Shown here: one piece after another, positions 45,996 to 55,719 of the stretch
How the letters are laid out: each line of letters begins with the position of its first letter
How positions within the stretch are numbered: position 1 is the first letter of the stretch
From: Chlorogloea purpurea SAG 13.99
GTDB lineage: Bacteria; Cyanobacteriota; Cyanobacteriia; Cyanobacteriales; Microcystaceae
NCBI GenBank assembly: GCA_016903695.1
Contig: JADQBB010000025.1
Span: 1 to 64,000, forward strand
Direction: 5' to 3'
DNA length: 64,000 bases
Made by a program: the position numbers and the translations under genes
Notes under the pieces: generated by a model
Database searches by the model: none
What the model saw: the letters and a program-made list of their open reading frames with translations, nothing else
Told to the model about the DNA's origin: nothing

Positions 45996-46619
45996 ATGAT
46001 GTTTGATGAATTTGATACAGATTCCGTTTTCACAGCCGAGCAAGTCTTGGAGAATAGGGGTAGAGTGGCGATTTTTATCGATGGCTCCAATTTATTCTAC
46101 GCGGCTCTTCAATTGGGAATAGAAATAGACTATACGAAATTGTTATACAGACTGACAGCAGGCTCAAGACTATTACGGGCTTTTTTCTATACGGGGGTGG
46201 ATAGAACCAACGAGAAACAACAGGGATTCCTGTTATGGATGAGACGCAACGGTTATAGAGTCATCGCTAAAGACCTGGTACAATTACCCGACGGCTCGAA
46301 GAAAGCGAATCTGGATGTGGAGATAGCAGTCGATTTAATGGCCCTGGTGGGTTCCTACGATACAGCGGTGATCGTCAGTGGCGACGGGGATTTAGCTTAT
46401 GCTGCCGACTCCGTTAGTTATCGAGGGGCGCGGGTAGAAGTGGTCAGCTTACGATCGATGACCAGCGATAGTTTAATCAATGTGGCCGATCGTTATATCG
46501 ACCTTGACCAGATCAAAGAAGATATTCAGAAACACTCGAAATCGAATCACGTCCATTATCCCAGTTTCCCTACCCTGAACGTTATCGACGCGGAGGATCA
46601 CCGTCCCACCCGTCCCTAA
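45996..46619 (+). CDS. NYN-domain protein, LabA-like
   Basis: A 207-residue protein with a PIN-like NYN domain (about residues 25-170). Its acidic residues lie in VAIFIDGSNLFYA, the KANLDVEIAVDL segment and IVSGDGDLAYAAD, all present, so a metal-dependent RNase fold is likely. It resembles cyanobacterial LabA, which takes part in circadian-clock output; whether this copy does so is not shown by sequence. The putative lptC gene begins 6 bp downstream. Confidence 0.88.
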   Translation: MMFDEFDTDSVFTAEQVLENRGRVAIFIDGSNLFYAALQLGIEIDYTKLLYRLTAGSRLLRAFFYTGVDRTNEKQQGFLLWMRRNGYRVIAKDLVQLPDGSKKANLDVEIAVDLMALVGSYDTAVIVSGDGDLAYAADSVSYRGARVEVVSLRSMTSDSLINVADRYIDLDQIKEDIQKHSKSNHVHYPSFPTLNVIDAEDHRPTRP

Positions 46620-46625
46620 ACCCAC

Positions 46626-47777
46626 ATGAATTTTCGTTCCCTTCGCTCCCCGCTCCTCCCTGGATTAGTATTACTGTGTTTGTGTCTCGGCGGCTGTCAA
46701 CCCCCCGACCCGCCGAAAACCCTCACGGAACCCAGTCCGGCGGGAGAGGAGGAGGGGCGTTTAACCCTGAATAACGCCACCCTGGAACAGGCCGACTCCG
46801 CGGGACAACCCCTGTGGAAATTAGCCGTGGAAAAAGCCCTCTATAGTAAAGATCAAAAAATAGCCCAACTGCAAAAAGTCAAGGGCAATATCTACCAAGA
46901 TGGTAAAATCGTTCTCCAGGTGAGCGCCGATCGAGGCGAAGTACGTAAAGGCGGCGAAGAAATGTATCTTAAAGATAATATCGTCGCCATCGACCCCCGC
47001 AATCAAACGGTCATCCGCTCTCAGGAAGTAGAGTGGCGACCGAAAGAAGGGCGGTTGATAGTGCGGAAAGATCTTCAAGGCAGTAACGCTAAATTAGACG
47101 CTACCGCTTTAGAAGGGCATTACAACACCAAAGAACAAAGATTAGATCTGATCGGTAATGTGGTAGCTACGGCGAAACAATCCCAGGTACAGTTAAAAAC
47201 CGATAGTTTGATCTGGGAAGTGGGCAAAGAGAAGTTAATCGGCGAGCAACCCATGAAGTTCGATCGTTATAAAGACAAAACAAAAGTCGTGATCGATCGA
47301 GTGACTGCGGGAAAAGGGCAAGTAGACTTGAAAACCCATCTGGCCACCCTAGAAAATAATCTGCAATATTACTCCCTCGAACCTGCCGTCACGATTAACG
47401 GCGAGTCCGGCACTTGGAACTATCAAGATAGGATCATTAAATCGGAAAAACCGGTGCAATTACTCCAGCGTCAGGATAACGTACTCATCACCGGCAATAG
47501 AGCCACCGTCAATCTGACGGACAATACCACCTATCTAGAGAATGGTGCCAAGGGAATCAATCAAAAAACCGGGGCCAAACTGTACAGTGAGAAACTGCTG
47601 TGGAAAATGCGGGATAAGATCGTCGAAGCCGAGGGCAACGTGATTTACGAACAACTACAGCCGAAATTTAATCTAACCGGCGATAAAGCCGTCGGGACGC
47701 TCAACGATGATAATGTAGTAGTGACCAGCCAATCGAGCGATCGAGTAGTTACGGAAATCTTCCCCCAAAAACAGTAA
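46626..47777 (+). CDS. lptC: LptC-like LPS export lipoprotein
   Basis: A 383-residue envelope protein. The lipoprotein signal ends in LGGC (Cys24), followed by a Pro-rich linker. Then come repeated beta-strand units of the LptA/LptC jellyroll (LTLNNATLEQ, GNIYQDGKIVLQVSADRGEV, DNIVAIDPRNQTVIRSQEVEW, KLDATALEGHYNTKEQRLDL). E. coli LptC is about 190 residues; cyanobacterial forms are about twice as long, which may help span the periplasm. It bridges the inner-membrane Lpt exporter and the outer membrane. The gene lies 6 bp after the LabA-like gene. Confidence 0.82.
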   Translation: MNFRSLRSPLLPGLVLLCLCLGGCQPPDPPKTLTEPSPAGEEEGRLTLNNATLEQADSAGQPLWKLAVEKALYSKDQKIAQLQKVKGNIYQDGKIVLQVSADRGEVRKGGEEMYLKDNIVAIDPRNQTVIRSQEVEWRPKEGRLIVRKDLQGSNAKLDATALEGHYNTKEQRLDLIGNVVATAKQSQVQLKTDSLIWEVGKEKLIGEQPMKFDRYKDKTKVVIDRVTAGKGQVDLKTHLATLENNLQYYSLEPAVTINGESGTWNYQDRIIKSEKPVQLLQRQDNVLITGNRATVNLTDNTTYLENGAKGINQKTGAKLYSEKLLWKMRDKIVEAEGNVIYEQLQPKFNLTGDKAVGTLNDDNVVVTSQSSDRVVTEIFPQKQ

Positions 47778-47891
47778 ATTAGCCTACGGGGATACAAATC
47801 GACCCGGGTCTATAGGTTAAGCTTGGTTTTTGAATCCTCCTATCCCTCCATAGCATCCCTCCGCGCCTCCTGCCCTCTGCCTCCTGATAAG

Positions 47892-48158
47892 ATGATGTCC
47901 GAAATTTATTTAAATCACCCTACATTCGGGTTATTGTACAGAGTTTGTTTATTAGAAGCGAATCAAGAATTGTTCACTACTCTTTACGCTCAAAGACTTT
48001 TCTTTTTAGTGACCGTTAATGCAGATAAAGTGTCCTTTGAACCCATTAGCCGCACCGATAGCCGCCTCTTGGTAGAAAATCGTCTGCGTCAATTGCGTCG
48101 CCTCAACTCCAACGAGGATTACAATAGCTTGAACGAGATTTATAAACGTACTTTTTAG
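47892..48158 (+). CDS. pipX: PipX, PII/NtcA-interacting co-regulator
   Basis: An 88-residue protein with the PipX signature SEIYLNHPTFGLLYRVC, YAQRLFFLVTV and RLLVENRLRQLRRLNS. PipX binds PII when nitrogen is ample and NtcA when 2-oxoglutarate is high, raising NtcA activity. I start it at ATG 47892; a second ATG at 47895 is equally possible. The frame is open from a TTG at 47823 but PipX proteins begin here. pipY follows 2 bp later, the standard pairing. Confidence 0.95.
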   Translation: MMSEIYLNHPTFGLLYRVCLLEANQELFTTLYAQRLFFLVTVNADKVSFEPISRTDSRLLVENRLRQLRRLNSNEDYNSLNEIYKRTF

Positions 48159-48160
48159 TC

Positions 48161-48817
48161 ATGACCATCGCCCAACGTATTGAACAGATTCGCGCCTCTC
48201 TACCCGCCGGAGTCCGTTTAATAGGTGTCACCAAGGGTGTATCCCCCGATGCTATGCGGGAGGCTTACGAAGCGGGAGTGAGGGACTTCGGGGAGAATCG
48301 CCTGCAGGAAGCCCTCGTCAAACAGGAACAGCTAAAGGATTTAGAGGGGGTTCAATGGCATTTCATCGGTCATTTACAAGCTAATAAAGCTAAAAAAACC
48401 CTCTTGACCTTCCAGTGGATTCACGCCGTCGATAATCTAGAACTAGCCCAGAGGATCGATCGTCTTGCTGGAGAATTAAATATTCATCCACGGGTACTAT
48501 TACAGATTAAACCTCTGCCAGACCCACAGAAATACGGTTGGGAAAACGAGAACATACTGGCCGATTTACCGGCTTTACAACTTTGTCAGCATTTAAAATT
48601 TCAGGGTTTGATGACAATTTTGCCATTGGGTTTATCTTCTGCCGAAAAGCTTAGCGCCTTCGAGAAAGTGCGAGATTTAAGTATAAAGATGGGAAAAGAA
48701 TTAAATTACCCATTGAGAGAGCTTTCTATGGGGATGTCCGGCGATTACCTCCCGGCGGTGCAAGCGGATTCAACAATGGTGCGATTAGGAACGATTATTT
48801 TTGGCGATCGCTCATAA
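48161..48817 (+). CDS. pipY: PipY, YggS-family PLP homeostasis protein
   Basis: A 218-residue PLP-binding TIM-barrel protein: Lys25 in GVTKGVSPD holds the cofactor; GVRDFGENRLQEAL, WHFIGHLQANKAK and LSMGMSGDYLPAVQADSTMV are family signatures. It controls PLP and amino/keto-acid balance rather than catalysing a known reaction. It is co-transcribed with pipX. Confidence 0.96.
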   Translation: MTIAQRIEQIRASLPAGVRLIGVTKGVSPDAMREAYEAGVRDFGENRLQEALVKQEQLKDLEGVQWHFIGHLQANKAKKTLLTFQWIHAVDNLELAQRIDRLAGELNIHPRVLLQIKPLPDPQKYGWENENILADLPALQLCQHLKFQGLMTILPLGLSSAEKLSAFEKVRDLSIKMGKELNYPLRELSMGMSGDYLPAVQADSTMVRLGTIIFGDRS

Positions 48818-49113
48818 ATCGCAAAAACCTGAATCCGTATTTTTGCAGATTTTTTGAATTGTGTCGGCAATTTGTCCTAAAATTTGAAATCAAAACAATT
48901 TTTAATAATTCTATCTTTGGAGGGAACTAATCGTTAGCACCTTACGACAAGGAGTAGGAAATTAGTAACAATAAATTAATCTTATTCCTGTTAGCCAAAT
49001 GGTGCCTATGTACTAGAAAAGACGGGGAGCAGCGATGAAAGTAGAACCTGGTCTAAAGACAAATTAGCCTAGAAACAACCAAAACGGATTGATCAATTTC
49101 AAGGACTATAACC

Positions 49114-49710
49114 ATGAACAACCTATTTACCAAACTGAAAGATTTTGTCGGTATATCCGAGCAAGACGAAGACGATGAAATCGATTACGAAGAAGTCAAC
49201 CATCCGAAAAAAGCCCAATTAGAGGCAGATGATGAGGCGGAGGAAGAAGAATCCGCCCAAGAGCGTCACAATTACAGAAGGAATCGTGAGCCGTTGCCTT
49301 CAAGTGCCAGAACAGAAACATCTATGGGAACAGCGAGAAATAACGTGATAGGAATGCCAGGAATCGCCAATAGCATGGCCGAAGTAGTAGTGATCGAGCC
49401 TCATTCTTTTGAGGAAATGCCAAAAGTAATTCAAACATTAAGAGATAGAAAATCCGTAGTCTTAAATTTGAATGTAATGGATCCAGAAGAAGCCCAAAGA
49501 GCGGTAGATTTCGTGGCAGGAGGAACCTTCGCCATCGACGGTCATCAAGAGAGAATCGGTGAAAGTATTTTCCTATTCACCCCCAGTTGCGTTAAAGTCA
49601 GCACCTTAGCCGGGTCATTACAAGATTTGGCGGATGGAGTCAAAGCTGGTCGTTCAGGCAACGGTTCATCGGGCTGGGGCGTAGATACCAATAAAATCGC
49701 CATGCAGTAA
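49114..49710 (+). CDS. sepF: Cell division protein SepF
   Basis: A 198-residue protein with an N-terminal amphipathic membrane anchor ([13 protein letters not shown]), a very acidic then basic disordered linker (about residues 17-95) and the globular SepF domain (about 88-175; [43 protein letters not shown]). It tethers FtsZ to the membrane (Cdv2/Ftn7 in cyanobacteria). The linker is longer than in Bacillus. The 296-bp gap upstream shows no gene. proC follows after a terminator. Confidence 0.95.
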   Translation: MNNLFTKLKDFVGISEQDEDDEIDYEEVNHPKKAQLEADDEAEEEESAQERHNYRRNREPLPSSARTETSMGTARNNVIGMPGIANSMAEVVVIEPHSFEEMPKVIQTLRDRKSVVLNLNVMDPEEAQRAVDFVAGGTFAIDGHQERIGESIFLFTPSCVKVSTLAGSLQDLADGVKAGRSGNGSSGWGVDTNKIAMQ

Positions 49711-49718
49711 TGGGGTAT

Positions 49719-49781
49719 AATAAAGCTCCCGTCTTGAAGAGTTTGACAAGAGCCAAATAACGGGAGTCCTTTATTTTTTTT
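49719..49781 (+). terminator. Terminator between sepF and proC
   Basis: AATAAAGCTCCCGT (49719-49732) pairs with ACGGGAG (49760-49766) and, after a 2-nt bulge, CTTTATT (49769-49775), running into a T tract. The large loop suggests either termination or attenuation ahead of proC. Confidence 0.75.
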
Positions 49782-49788
49782 AGCTGTC

Positions 49789-50589
49789 GTGTTTAAATTA
49801 GGCGTGATTGGCGGCGGTGTGATGGCAGAAGCGATCGTCAGCCGTTTATTAGAAAAGAAGATTTATCAACCCCAAGAAATCATCATCAGCGACCCAGTAG
49901 CCACGAGAAGGGATTTTTGGTCTCGAACCTACGGGTTAGAAGTGACTGAATCTAATCAGGGAGTAGCTCAAGATTCTGTGGCCGTACTGTTAGCGATCAA
50001 GCCCCAGATTTTAGAGACGGTGATCCAACAGATCGGCAGATTAGATCACAACCCCCCGGTATTATCTATACTCGCGGGAGTCACATTAGAAAGATTAGAA
50101 ACCCTGTTTCCAGGACACCCGATAATTAGAATCATGCCCAATACCCCGGCTACGGTGGGGGCGGGAATGACCGCCATCGCCGGGGGTAAAAATGCCTCTA
50201 GAGAACATTTAGAGTTAACCTTACAGTTATTTTCGGCAGTGGGGCAAGTAGTGGAAATACCGGAGAGCTTGATGGACGGGGTAACGGGTTTATCCGGGTC
50301 TGGCCCCGCCTTCGTCGCCCTCATGGTGGAGGCCTTAGCCGATGGAGGTGTAGGGGCGGGTTTGCCCCGTCCCATCGCTCAACAGTTGGCCCTGCAAACG
50401 GTTTTAGGTACAGCGCAATTATTACAGGAATCAGGATTACATCCGGCCCAGTTGAAAGATAGGGTAACGAGTCCAGGGGGGACAACGATCGCCGGTGTGG
50501 GGCAATTAGAAAAACAAGGATTTCGATCAGCCATAATCGAAGCGGTTCTAGCAGCTTATCGTCGCTCTCAAGAGTTGGGAAAACCTTGA
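49789..50589 (+). CDS. proC: Pyrroline-5-carboxylate reductase
   Basis: A 266-residue NADPH-dependent enzyme for the last step of proline synthesis. The Rossmann motif is GVIGGGVMAEAIVSRLL; MPNTPATVGAGMTAIAG and the C-terminal signature DRVTSPGGTTIAGVGQLE are intact. The start codon is GTG at 49789, only 8 bp after the T tract of the preceding hairpin, so its transcript may begin in or read through that hairpin. In cyanobacteria sepF-proC adjacency is common. Confidence 0.95.
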   Translation: MFKLGVIGGGVMAEAIVSRLLEKKIYQPQEIIISDPVATRRDFWSRTYGLEVTESNQGVAQDSVAVLLAIKPQILETVIQQIGRLDHNPPVLSILAGVTLERLETLFPGHPIIRIMPNTPATVGAGMTAIAGGKNASREHLELTLQLFSAVGQVVEIPESLMDGVTGLSGSGPAFVALMVEALADGGVGAGLPRPIAQQLALQTVLGTAQLLQESGLHPAQLKDRVTSPGGTTIAGVGQLEKQGFRSAIIEAVLAAYRRSQELGKP

Positions 50590-50656
50590 TAAAAAGGAAC
50601 AAAAATTCCTAAAAAATATGGCTGGAGTTTAAAAATAAACCATATAAATAGTTTTC

Positions 50657-50675
50657 CTTAACCTTACCTTTACCA
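50657..50675 (+). promoter_or_regulatory. Pho box upstream of the first pst operon
   Basis: CTTAACCT (50657-50664) and CTTTACCA (50668-50675) are 11 bp apart start to start, matching the cyanobacterial SphR/PhoB repeat (C/TTTAACC plus 3-nt spacer). TACAAT at 50696-50701 could be the -10. Confidence 0.7.
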
Positions 50676-50741
50676 TAAGTAAGTACTCTCTACACTACAA
50701 TTTCAGAGAAAATAACTACTTAAAATCAAGAAAACGATTCC

Positions 50742-51878
50742 ATGTCAAATCAGACAAAAAATTTAGTAAATTCCCTAACCCTATTAACTTTAGTGGCGAG
50801 CTTAACGAGTTGTGGCGGGGGCACGGAGACGGCACAAACCGGAACTACAGAGGGCGGCTCAACACCGACAGCAACGGCTAATAAACCGGAGTTCGCCAGC
50901 AATGTTTCTCTTAACGGTGCCGGTGCTTCGTTTCCCGCACCCCTTTACCAAGCTTGGTTCGTACAATTAAATCAAGAGATACCCAACTTACAAGTTAACT
51001 ACCAATCCACGGGGAGCGGTGCCGGCGTAGAACAATTCACTCAGGGTACGATCGATTTCGGTGCTAGCGACGTGGCCATCAAACCCAAAGAAGCGGCAAA
51101 AGTCAAAAGTGGCGTATTGGCCCTACCCATGACCGCCGGTAGTATAGTCATCGGCTATAACCTACCCGGAGTAGATAAATTACAACTATCCCAAGAAGCT
51201 TACACAGGCATTTTCGCCGGGACGATCACCAAATGGAACGATCCGAAAATAGTCAAAGATAACCCCGACGCAAAATTACCCGATTTACCCATCACCGTAG
51301 TACACCGTTCTGACGGTAGCGGCACGACGGCCGTGTTCACCAAACACCTAGCCACCATCAGCCCGGAATGGAAAAAAGACTTCGGGGAAGGCAAAAGTAT
51401 CGAGTGGCCCACCAAAAAAGGTAAATTCCTAGGAGCCAAAGGTAACGAGGGAGTAACCGCTACCTTACAACAGAACCAAGGTTCCGTGGGATATGTAGAA
51501 TATGGCTACGCCAAAAACAATAAAGTCACCTTCGCCGCCCTCCAGAACAAAGCCGGTAAATTCGTAGAAGCTACCGACGCGAGCGCCGCCGCCGCCCTCG
51601 CATCGGAACCCCTACCGTCCGATTTGATCCTTTTTATCTCCAATCCGCCGGGAGACGATGCCTATCCGATCGTCACCTACACCTGGATGCTGGTTAATAA
51701 AAAATACGATGACCCCAATAAAGCCAAAGGCATCGAGGCGATGATTCAATTCGGACTCACCACCGGTCAGAAACAAAGTTCCGCCCTCGGTTATGTCCCT
51801 TTACCACCGGAAGTAGTTAAAAAGGTAGCCGCGGCCGCTGATGTGATCTCCCCTGATTTCCAGATCAAGGTGGATTAA
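50742..51878 (+). CDS. pstS: Phosphate-binding lipoprotein PstS (system 1)
   Basis: A 378-residue substrate-binding lipoprotein with lipobox LTSC (Cys24). The fold is marked by LNGAGASFPAPLYQAWF, YQSTGSGAGVEQFTQGTIDFGASD and HRSDGSGTTAVFTKHL, which contribute the phosphate-coordinating Ser, Thr, Asp and Arg residues. It delivers phosphate to the PstCA permease encoded just downstream. It is the first gene of pstS-C-A-B-B behind a Pho box, so phosphate-starvation induction is expected. Confidence 0.96.
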   Translation: MSNQTKNLVNSLTLLTLVASLTSCGGGTETAQTGTTEGGSTPTATANKPEFASNVSLNGAGASFPAPLYQAWFVQLNQEIPNLQVNYQSTGSGAGVEQFTQGTIDFGASDVAIKPKEAAKVKSGVLALPMTAGSIVIGYNLPGVDKLQLSQEAYTGIFAGTITKWNDPKIVKDNPDAKLPDLPITVVHRSDGSGTTAVFTKHLATISPEWKKDFGEGKSIEWPTKKGKFLGAKGNEGVTATLQQNQGSVGYVEYGYAKNNKVTFAALQNKAGKFVEATDASAAAALASEPLPSDLILFISNPPGDDAYPIVTYTWMLVNKKYDDPNKAKGIEAMIQFGLTTGQKQSSALGYVPLPPEVVKKVAAAADVISPDFQIKVD

Positions 51879-51921
51879 GACAAGTTTTAACGATCGATCC
51901 CATTAGTCTACTCAACTCATT

Positions 51922-52878
51922 ATGACAATTCCCTTATCAGATGACGCGGTTCTCGGTAATCGCTCGGCGGGAGAAAAGACAACCGATGGACTGTTTGTCA
52001 ACCTCACCAAACTTCTCGCCATCAGCATCGGCGTGATCCTCACCATGATCGCGCTCGTGGTTCTGTGGCGCTCGCTTCCTGCGATGGGAGCTTTCGGCTT
52101 CGGTTTTCTCACTAACAGCACTTGGAATCCCGTCCAAGGTCGGGAAGAATACGGAGCTTTACCCGTTATTTACGGCACTTTGGTTAGTTCCTTCATCGCC
52201 CTAGCGATCGCAGTGCCATTGGGACTAGGTACGGCTATTTTTCTCAGTGAAGATTTTATCCCCGCCAACATCCGTACCATTTTAGTATTTCTGGTAGAAC
52301 TACTGGCGGCGATTCCCAGCGTCGTCTACGGACTCTGGGGTGTGTTCGTTCTCATTCCCTTCCTCAAACCGATCGGGCAATGGTTGCACGATAGCTTCGG
52401 CTGGTTTCCCCTCTTCAGTACCGCACCCGCCGGCCCCGGTATGTTCCCCGCCGGGGTGATCCTCTCCATCATGATCCTGCCCATCATCATCGCTATTTCC
52501 AGAGATTCGCTAGCTTCCCTACCCCCCGAACTGCGTCAAGCTTCCCTCGGATTGGGGGCAACCCGTTGGGGCACGATATTTCGCGTTTTGATCCCCGCGG
52601 CTTTCTCCGGTATCGTCGGCGGCATCATGCTCGGTTTAGGTCGGGCTATGGGGGAAACCATCGCAGTCACTCTCGTTATCGGTAACGCTAACAGGATCAG
52701 CCCTTCTATTTTAGAACCGGCCAACACGATCGCTTCCCTACTAGCAAACCAATTCGCCGAAGCTTCCGGGATGCAGGTTTCCGCCCTCATGTACGCGGGT
52801 TTCGTGTTGCTCGTCCTCACCCTGATCATCAACATCCTCGCCGAAATCATCGTCAATAAAATCAAAGCCAAATACTAA
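51922..52878 (+). CDS. pstC: Phosphate ABC transporter permease PstC (system 1)
   Basis: A 318-residue inner-membrane permease with about six helices (first near residues 34-53), PVIYGTLVSSFIALAIAVPLG, ELLAAIPSVVYGLWGVF and the ATPase-coupling loop ELRQASLGLGATRWGTIF. It pairs with PstA, whose gene starts 1 bp after its stop. Confidence 0.96.
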   Translation: MTIPLSDDAVLGNRSAGEKTTDGLFVNLTKLLAISIGVILTMIALVVLWRSLPAMGAFGFGFLTNSTWNPVQGREEYGALPVIYGTLVSSFIALAIAVPLGLGTAIFLSEDFIPANIRTILVFLVELLAAIPSVVYGLWGVFVLIPFLKPIGQWLHDSFGWFPLFSTAPAGPGMFPAGVILSIMILPIIIAISRDSLASLPPELRQASLGLGATRWGTIFRVLIPAAFSGIVGGIMLGLGRAMGETIAVTLVIGNANRISPSILEPANTIASLLANQFAEASGMQVSALMYAGFVLLVLTLIINILAEIIVNKIKAKY

Positions 52879-52879
52879 A

Positions 52880-53767
52880 ATGGATAGCAACGTCGTCAGT
52901 AGCTTGAAGAAAAAAAAAGGCAGCCCCGCCTCCCTGTTCAATATCATCATGACGGGGGTGGCCGGTGCTTGTATGACCATCACCATCATTCCTTTATTCG
53001 CCGTTTTAAGCTACGTTATTTTCCGCGGTTTGGGTAGATTGAGCCCCGATCTATTCACCAAGTTACCACCACCACCAGGCTTGTCCGGGGGCGGTCTGGC
53101 TAACGCCCTCATAGGAACTATCATCGTCGTGGCTCTCGCTACCTTGATCGCTGTGCCCATCGGGGTTTTAGCCGCAGTCTACCTTTCCGAATTCAGTAAT
53201 AATAATCAGACAGCCCAGTGGATACGCTTCGCTACTAACGTCCTCAGCGGTGTGCCGTCGATCATTGCCGGGATTTTCGCTTACGGTCTCCTCGTAGCAC
53301 CCCTCATCGGTAAGTCTGGAATATTCGGCTTCTCTGCCGTGGCCGGTTCTCTGGCGCTCTCTGTGTTGATGTTACCCACCATCATTCGCACCACCGATGA
53401 AGCTCTTAAAATCGTCCCCCAAGAAATCCGCTGGGCCGCTCTCGGTATCGGCGCTTATAACTATCAAACGGTTCTGAAAATAGTTCTCCCCGCCGCCCTG
53501 CCCGCTATCCTCACCGGGGTGACTTTAGCGGTGGCTCGTGCCGCGGGTGAAACCGCACCCTTGATCTTCACGGCTTTATTCTCTAATTTCTGGCCGAGAG
53601 GGATATTTGAACCGATCGCAACTATATCGGTATTGATCTATAACTACGCCACCGTTCCTTTCGTTCCCCAACAGGAATTAGCCTGGGCGGGAGCGTTGAT
53701 CATCGTCGTCCTCGTACTGATGACCAGTATCGCAGCTCGATTGGCAACTCGTAGGAAAGTCTATTAA
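52880..53767 (+). CDS. pstA: Phosphate ABC transporter permease PstA (system 1)
   Basis: A 295-residue permease with [40 protein letters not shown], the coupling loop [20 protein letters not shown] and the PstA mark [17 protein letters not shown]. The gap to the first pstB is 91 bp, the longest within this operon. Confidence 0.96.
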   Translation: MDSNVVSSLKKKKGSPASLFNIIMTGVAGACMTITIIPLFAVLSYVIFRGLGRLSPDLFTKLPPPPGLSGGGLANALIGTIIVVALATLIAVPIGVLAAVYLSEFSNNNQTAQWIRFATNVLSGVPSIIAGIFAYGLLVAPLIGKSGIFGFSAVAGSLALSVLMLPTIIRTTDEALKIVPQEIRWAALGIGAYNYQTVLKIVLPAALPAILTGVTLAVARAAGETAPLIFTALFSNFWPRGIFEPIATISVLIYNYATVPFVPQQELAWAGALIIVVLVLMTSIAARLATRRKVY

Positions 53768-53858
53768 CCCGAAATACTTAAGTCTTTCATCTTTCTGGGG
53801 CAGTAGACGCAACACACATTACGTTAGGATTAACAATGATCGGGATAGAAAATTTTCT

Positions 53859-54641
53859 ATGAATGAAGACACAGTTTTAAAAGTTGACAACGCTGACATA
53901 TATTACGGCAATTATCGAGCCGTCAGAGGCGTTAATTTAGATATTATAAAAAACAAAGTTACCGCTTTCATCGGCCCTTCTGGATGCGGCAAAAGTACCA
54001 TACTTCGCTGTTTCAATCGCCTTAACGACTTGATTAGAGGTTTTCGCCTCGATGGGAGAATTTACTACCGCGGACAGAATATTTATGATTCGGATATTGA
54101 CCCGGTAGAAGTTCGCAAACAAATAGGCATGGTGTTTCAACGTCCTAACCCTTTCCCCAAGTCCATCTATGACAATGTGGTGTACGGGGCGAGAGTTAGC
54201 AACTATAAAGGGGATTTAGACGAATTAGTAGAAACTTCTCTGCGTCGGGCCGTCCTCTGGGATGAGGTGAAAGATAAGTTACAAGAGAGCGGTTTCTCCC
54301 TTTCGGGGGGTCAACAACAGCGTCTCTGTATCGCCCGCACGATCGCCGCTCAGCCGGAAGTGCTGTTAATGGATGAACCCTGCTCGGCTCTCGACCCTAT
54401 CTCCACGTTAAAAGTAGAAGAATTGATCCACGAATTAAAAGAGAAATTCACGATCATCATCGTTACCCACAATATGCAACAAGCTACTAGGGTGGCGGAT
54501 CTGACGGCTTTTTATAACGCCGAGGCAACGGAGAAGGGCAGCAAAATCGGTTATCTGGTGGAGTACGATCGCACGGAAGTTATCTTCGGCTCTCCTAGAG
54601 AACAAGCTACCCAAGATTATGTTAGTGGTCGTTTCGGTTAA
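53859..54641 (+). CDS. pstB: Phosphate ABC transporter ATPase PstB (system 1, first copy)
   Basis: A 260-residue ATPase: Walker [10 protein letters not shown], signature LSGGQQQR, Walker [14 protein letters not shown]-loop [11 protein letters not shown]. It is closely related to the second PstB encoded immediately downstream, both ending YVSGRFG, so they look like a tandem duplication that could form a heterodimer. A similar pstB-pstB' pair occurs in the Synechocystis pst1 operon. Confidence 0.95.
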   Translation: MNEDTVLKVDNADIYYGNYRAVRGVNLDIIKNKVTAFIGPSGCGKSTILRCFNRLNDLIRGFRLDGRIYYRGQNIYDSDIDPVEVRKQIGMVFQRPNPFPKSIYDNVVYGARVSNYKGDLDELVETSLRRAVLWDEVKDKLQESGFSLSGGQQQRLCIARTIAAQPEVLLMDEPCSALDPISTLKVEELIHELKEKFTIIIVTHNMQQATRVADLTAFYNAEATEKGSKIGYLVEYDRTEVIFGSPREQATQDYVSGRFG

Positions 54642-54661
54642 TTTATTTGCCAGGAGTAAAT

Positions 54662-55459
54662 ATGTATACAGAAGGTTCAATGTCAGAGGCGGTTCTCAGA
54701 ACTAAAAATCTCAACGTTTATTACGGCTCCAATCTGGCAGTCAGGGAAGTGTCGGTGGATATTCCCCCGAAAAAAGTCGTGGCTTTTATCGGCCCCTCCG
54801 GGTGCGGCAAAAGTACCGTACTCCGCTGCTTCAATCGCATGAACGATCTGATCAGCAGCGCCCGCATCGATGGCAAAGTCACCTATAAAGGCAAGGATAT
54901 TTACGGCCCCAATGTTGACCCGGTATCCCTGCGCAGCCGTATCGGGATGGTTTTCCAGAAACCTAATCCTTTCCCCAAATCTATTTATGAAAATATTGCT
55001 TTTGGCGCCCGCATTAACGGCTACGGCGGCAATATGGATCAACTGGTGGAAGAAAGCTTGAAAAAAGCGGTTCTCTGGGATGATGTGAAAGATAAATTGA
55101 GCGAGAGTGGCTTAGCTTTATCGGGGGGACAACAGCAGCGTCTCTGTATCGCCCGTACCATTTCCATCAAACCCGACGTGGTTTTAATGGATGAACCTTG
55201 TGCCGCGTTAGATCCTATCTCCACCCTGAAAATAGAAGAATTGATCAATGAATTGAAGGAACAGTACACGATCGTCATCGTTACCCACAATATGCAACAG
55301 GCCACGAGGGTATCGGATTACACCGCCTTCTATAACGCCGAACCCACCCCCAAAGGTGGGAAAGTAGGTTACTTGGTGGAATACGATCGCACTGAAAAAA
55401 TCTTCCAAGATCCACAGCAGGAATCCACCAGAGATTATGTTAGCGGCCGTTTCGGTTAA
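54662..55459 (+). CDS. pstB: Phosphate ABC transporter ATPase PstB (system 1, second copy)
   Basis: A 265-residue PstB with Walker [18 protein letters not shown] and [11 protein letters not shown]. The ATG at 54662 follows AGGAG at a good distance; a TTG at 54647 is rejected. It follows the first pstB by 20 bp and ends system 1. No clear terminator follows, and 260 bp of AT-rich DNA with a second Pho box leads to system 2. Confidence 0.95.
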   Translation: MYTEGSMSEAVLRTKNLNVYYGSNLAVREVSVDIPPKKVVAFIGPSGCGKSTVLRCFNRMNDLISSARIDGKVTYKGKDIYGPNVDPVSLRSRIGMVFQKPNPFPKSIYENIAFGARINGYGGNMDQLVEESLKKAVLWDDVKDKLSESGLALSGGQQQRLCIARTISIKPDVVLMDEPCAALDPISTLKIEELINELKEQYTIVIVTHNMQQATRVSDYTAFYNAEPTPKGGKVGYLVEYDRTEKIFQDPQQESTRDYVSGRFG

Positions 55460-55588
55460 TTTTATTAATTAATGATGCTTATTCAAGTCTGTTTGTCAAT
55501 ATTCCTTTCAAAAATTATAGTTGGTAATTGTTAGATCTTTATACCCGTAACTCTCTCAAGAAGATAGTTAAGGGTTTTTTTAATAGTT

Positions 55589-55607
55589 CTTTACCTGCTC
55601 TTAACCT
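55589..55607 (+). promoter_or_regulatory. Pho box upstream of the second pst operon
   Basis: CTTTACCT (55589-55596) and CTTAACCT (55600-55607) repeat with 11-bp periodicity, the same two half-site types as at 50657 but in reverse order. It indicates separate SphR control of system 2. Confidence 0.7.
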
Positions 55608-55719
55608 TATTCTGAAAAACTTTTAAAGTTTATGGATAAAAAAAAGAATTGATAGTATAAACTGTAATCTGGTTAGTGATTAACCAGAGACAAATTATCC
55701 TTAACTCCAATAGAAATTT

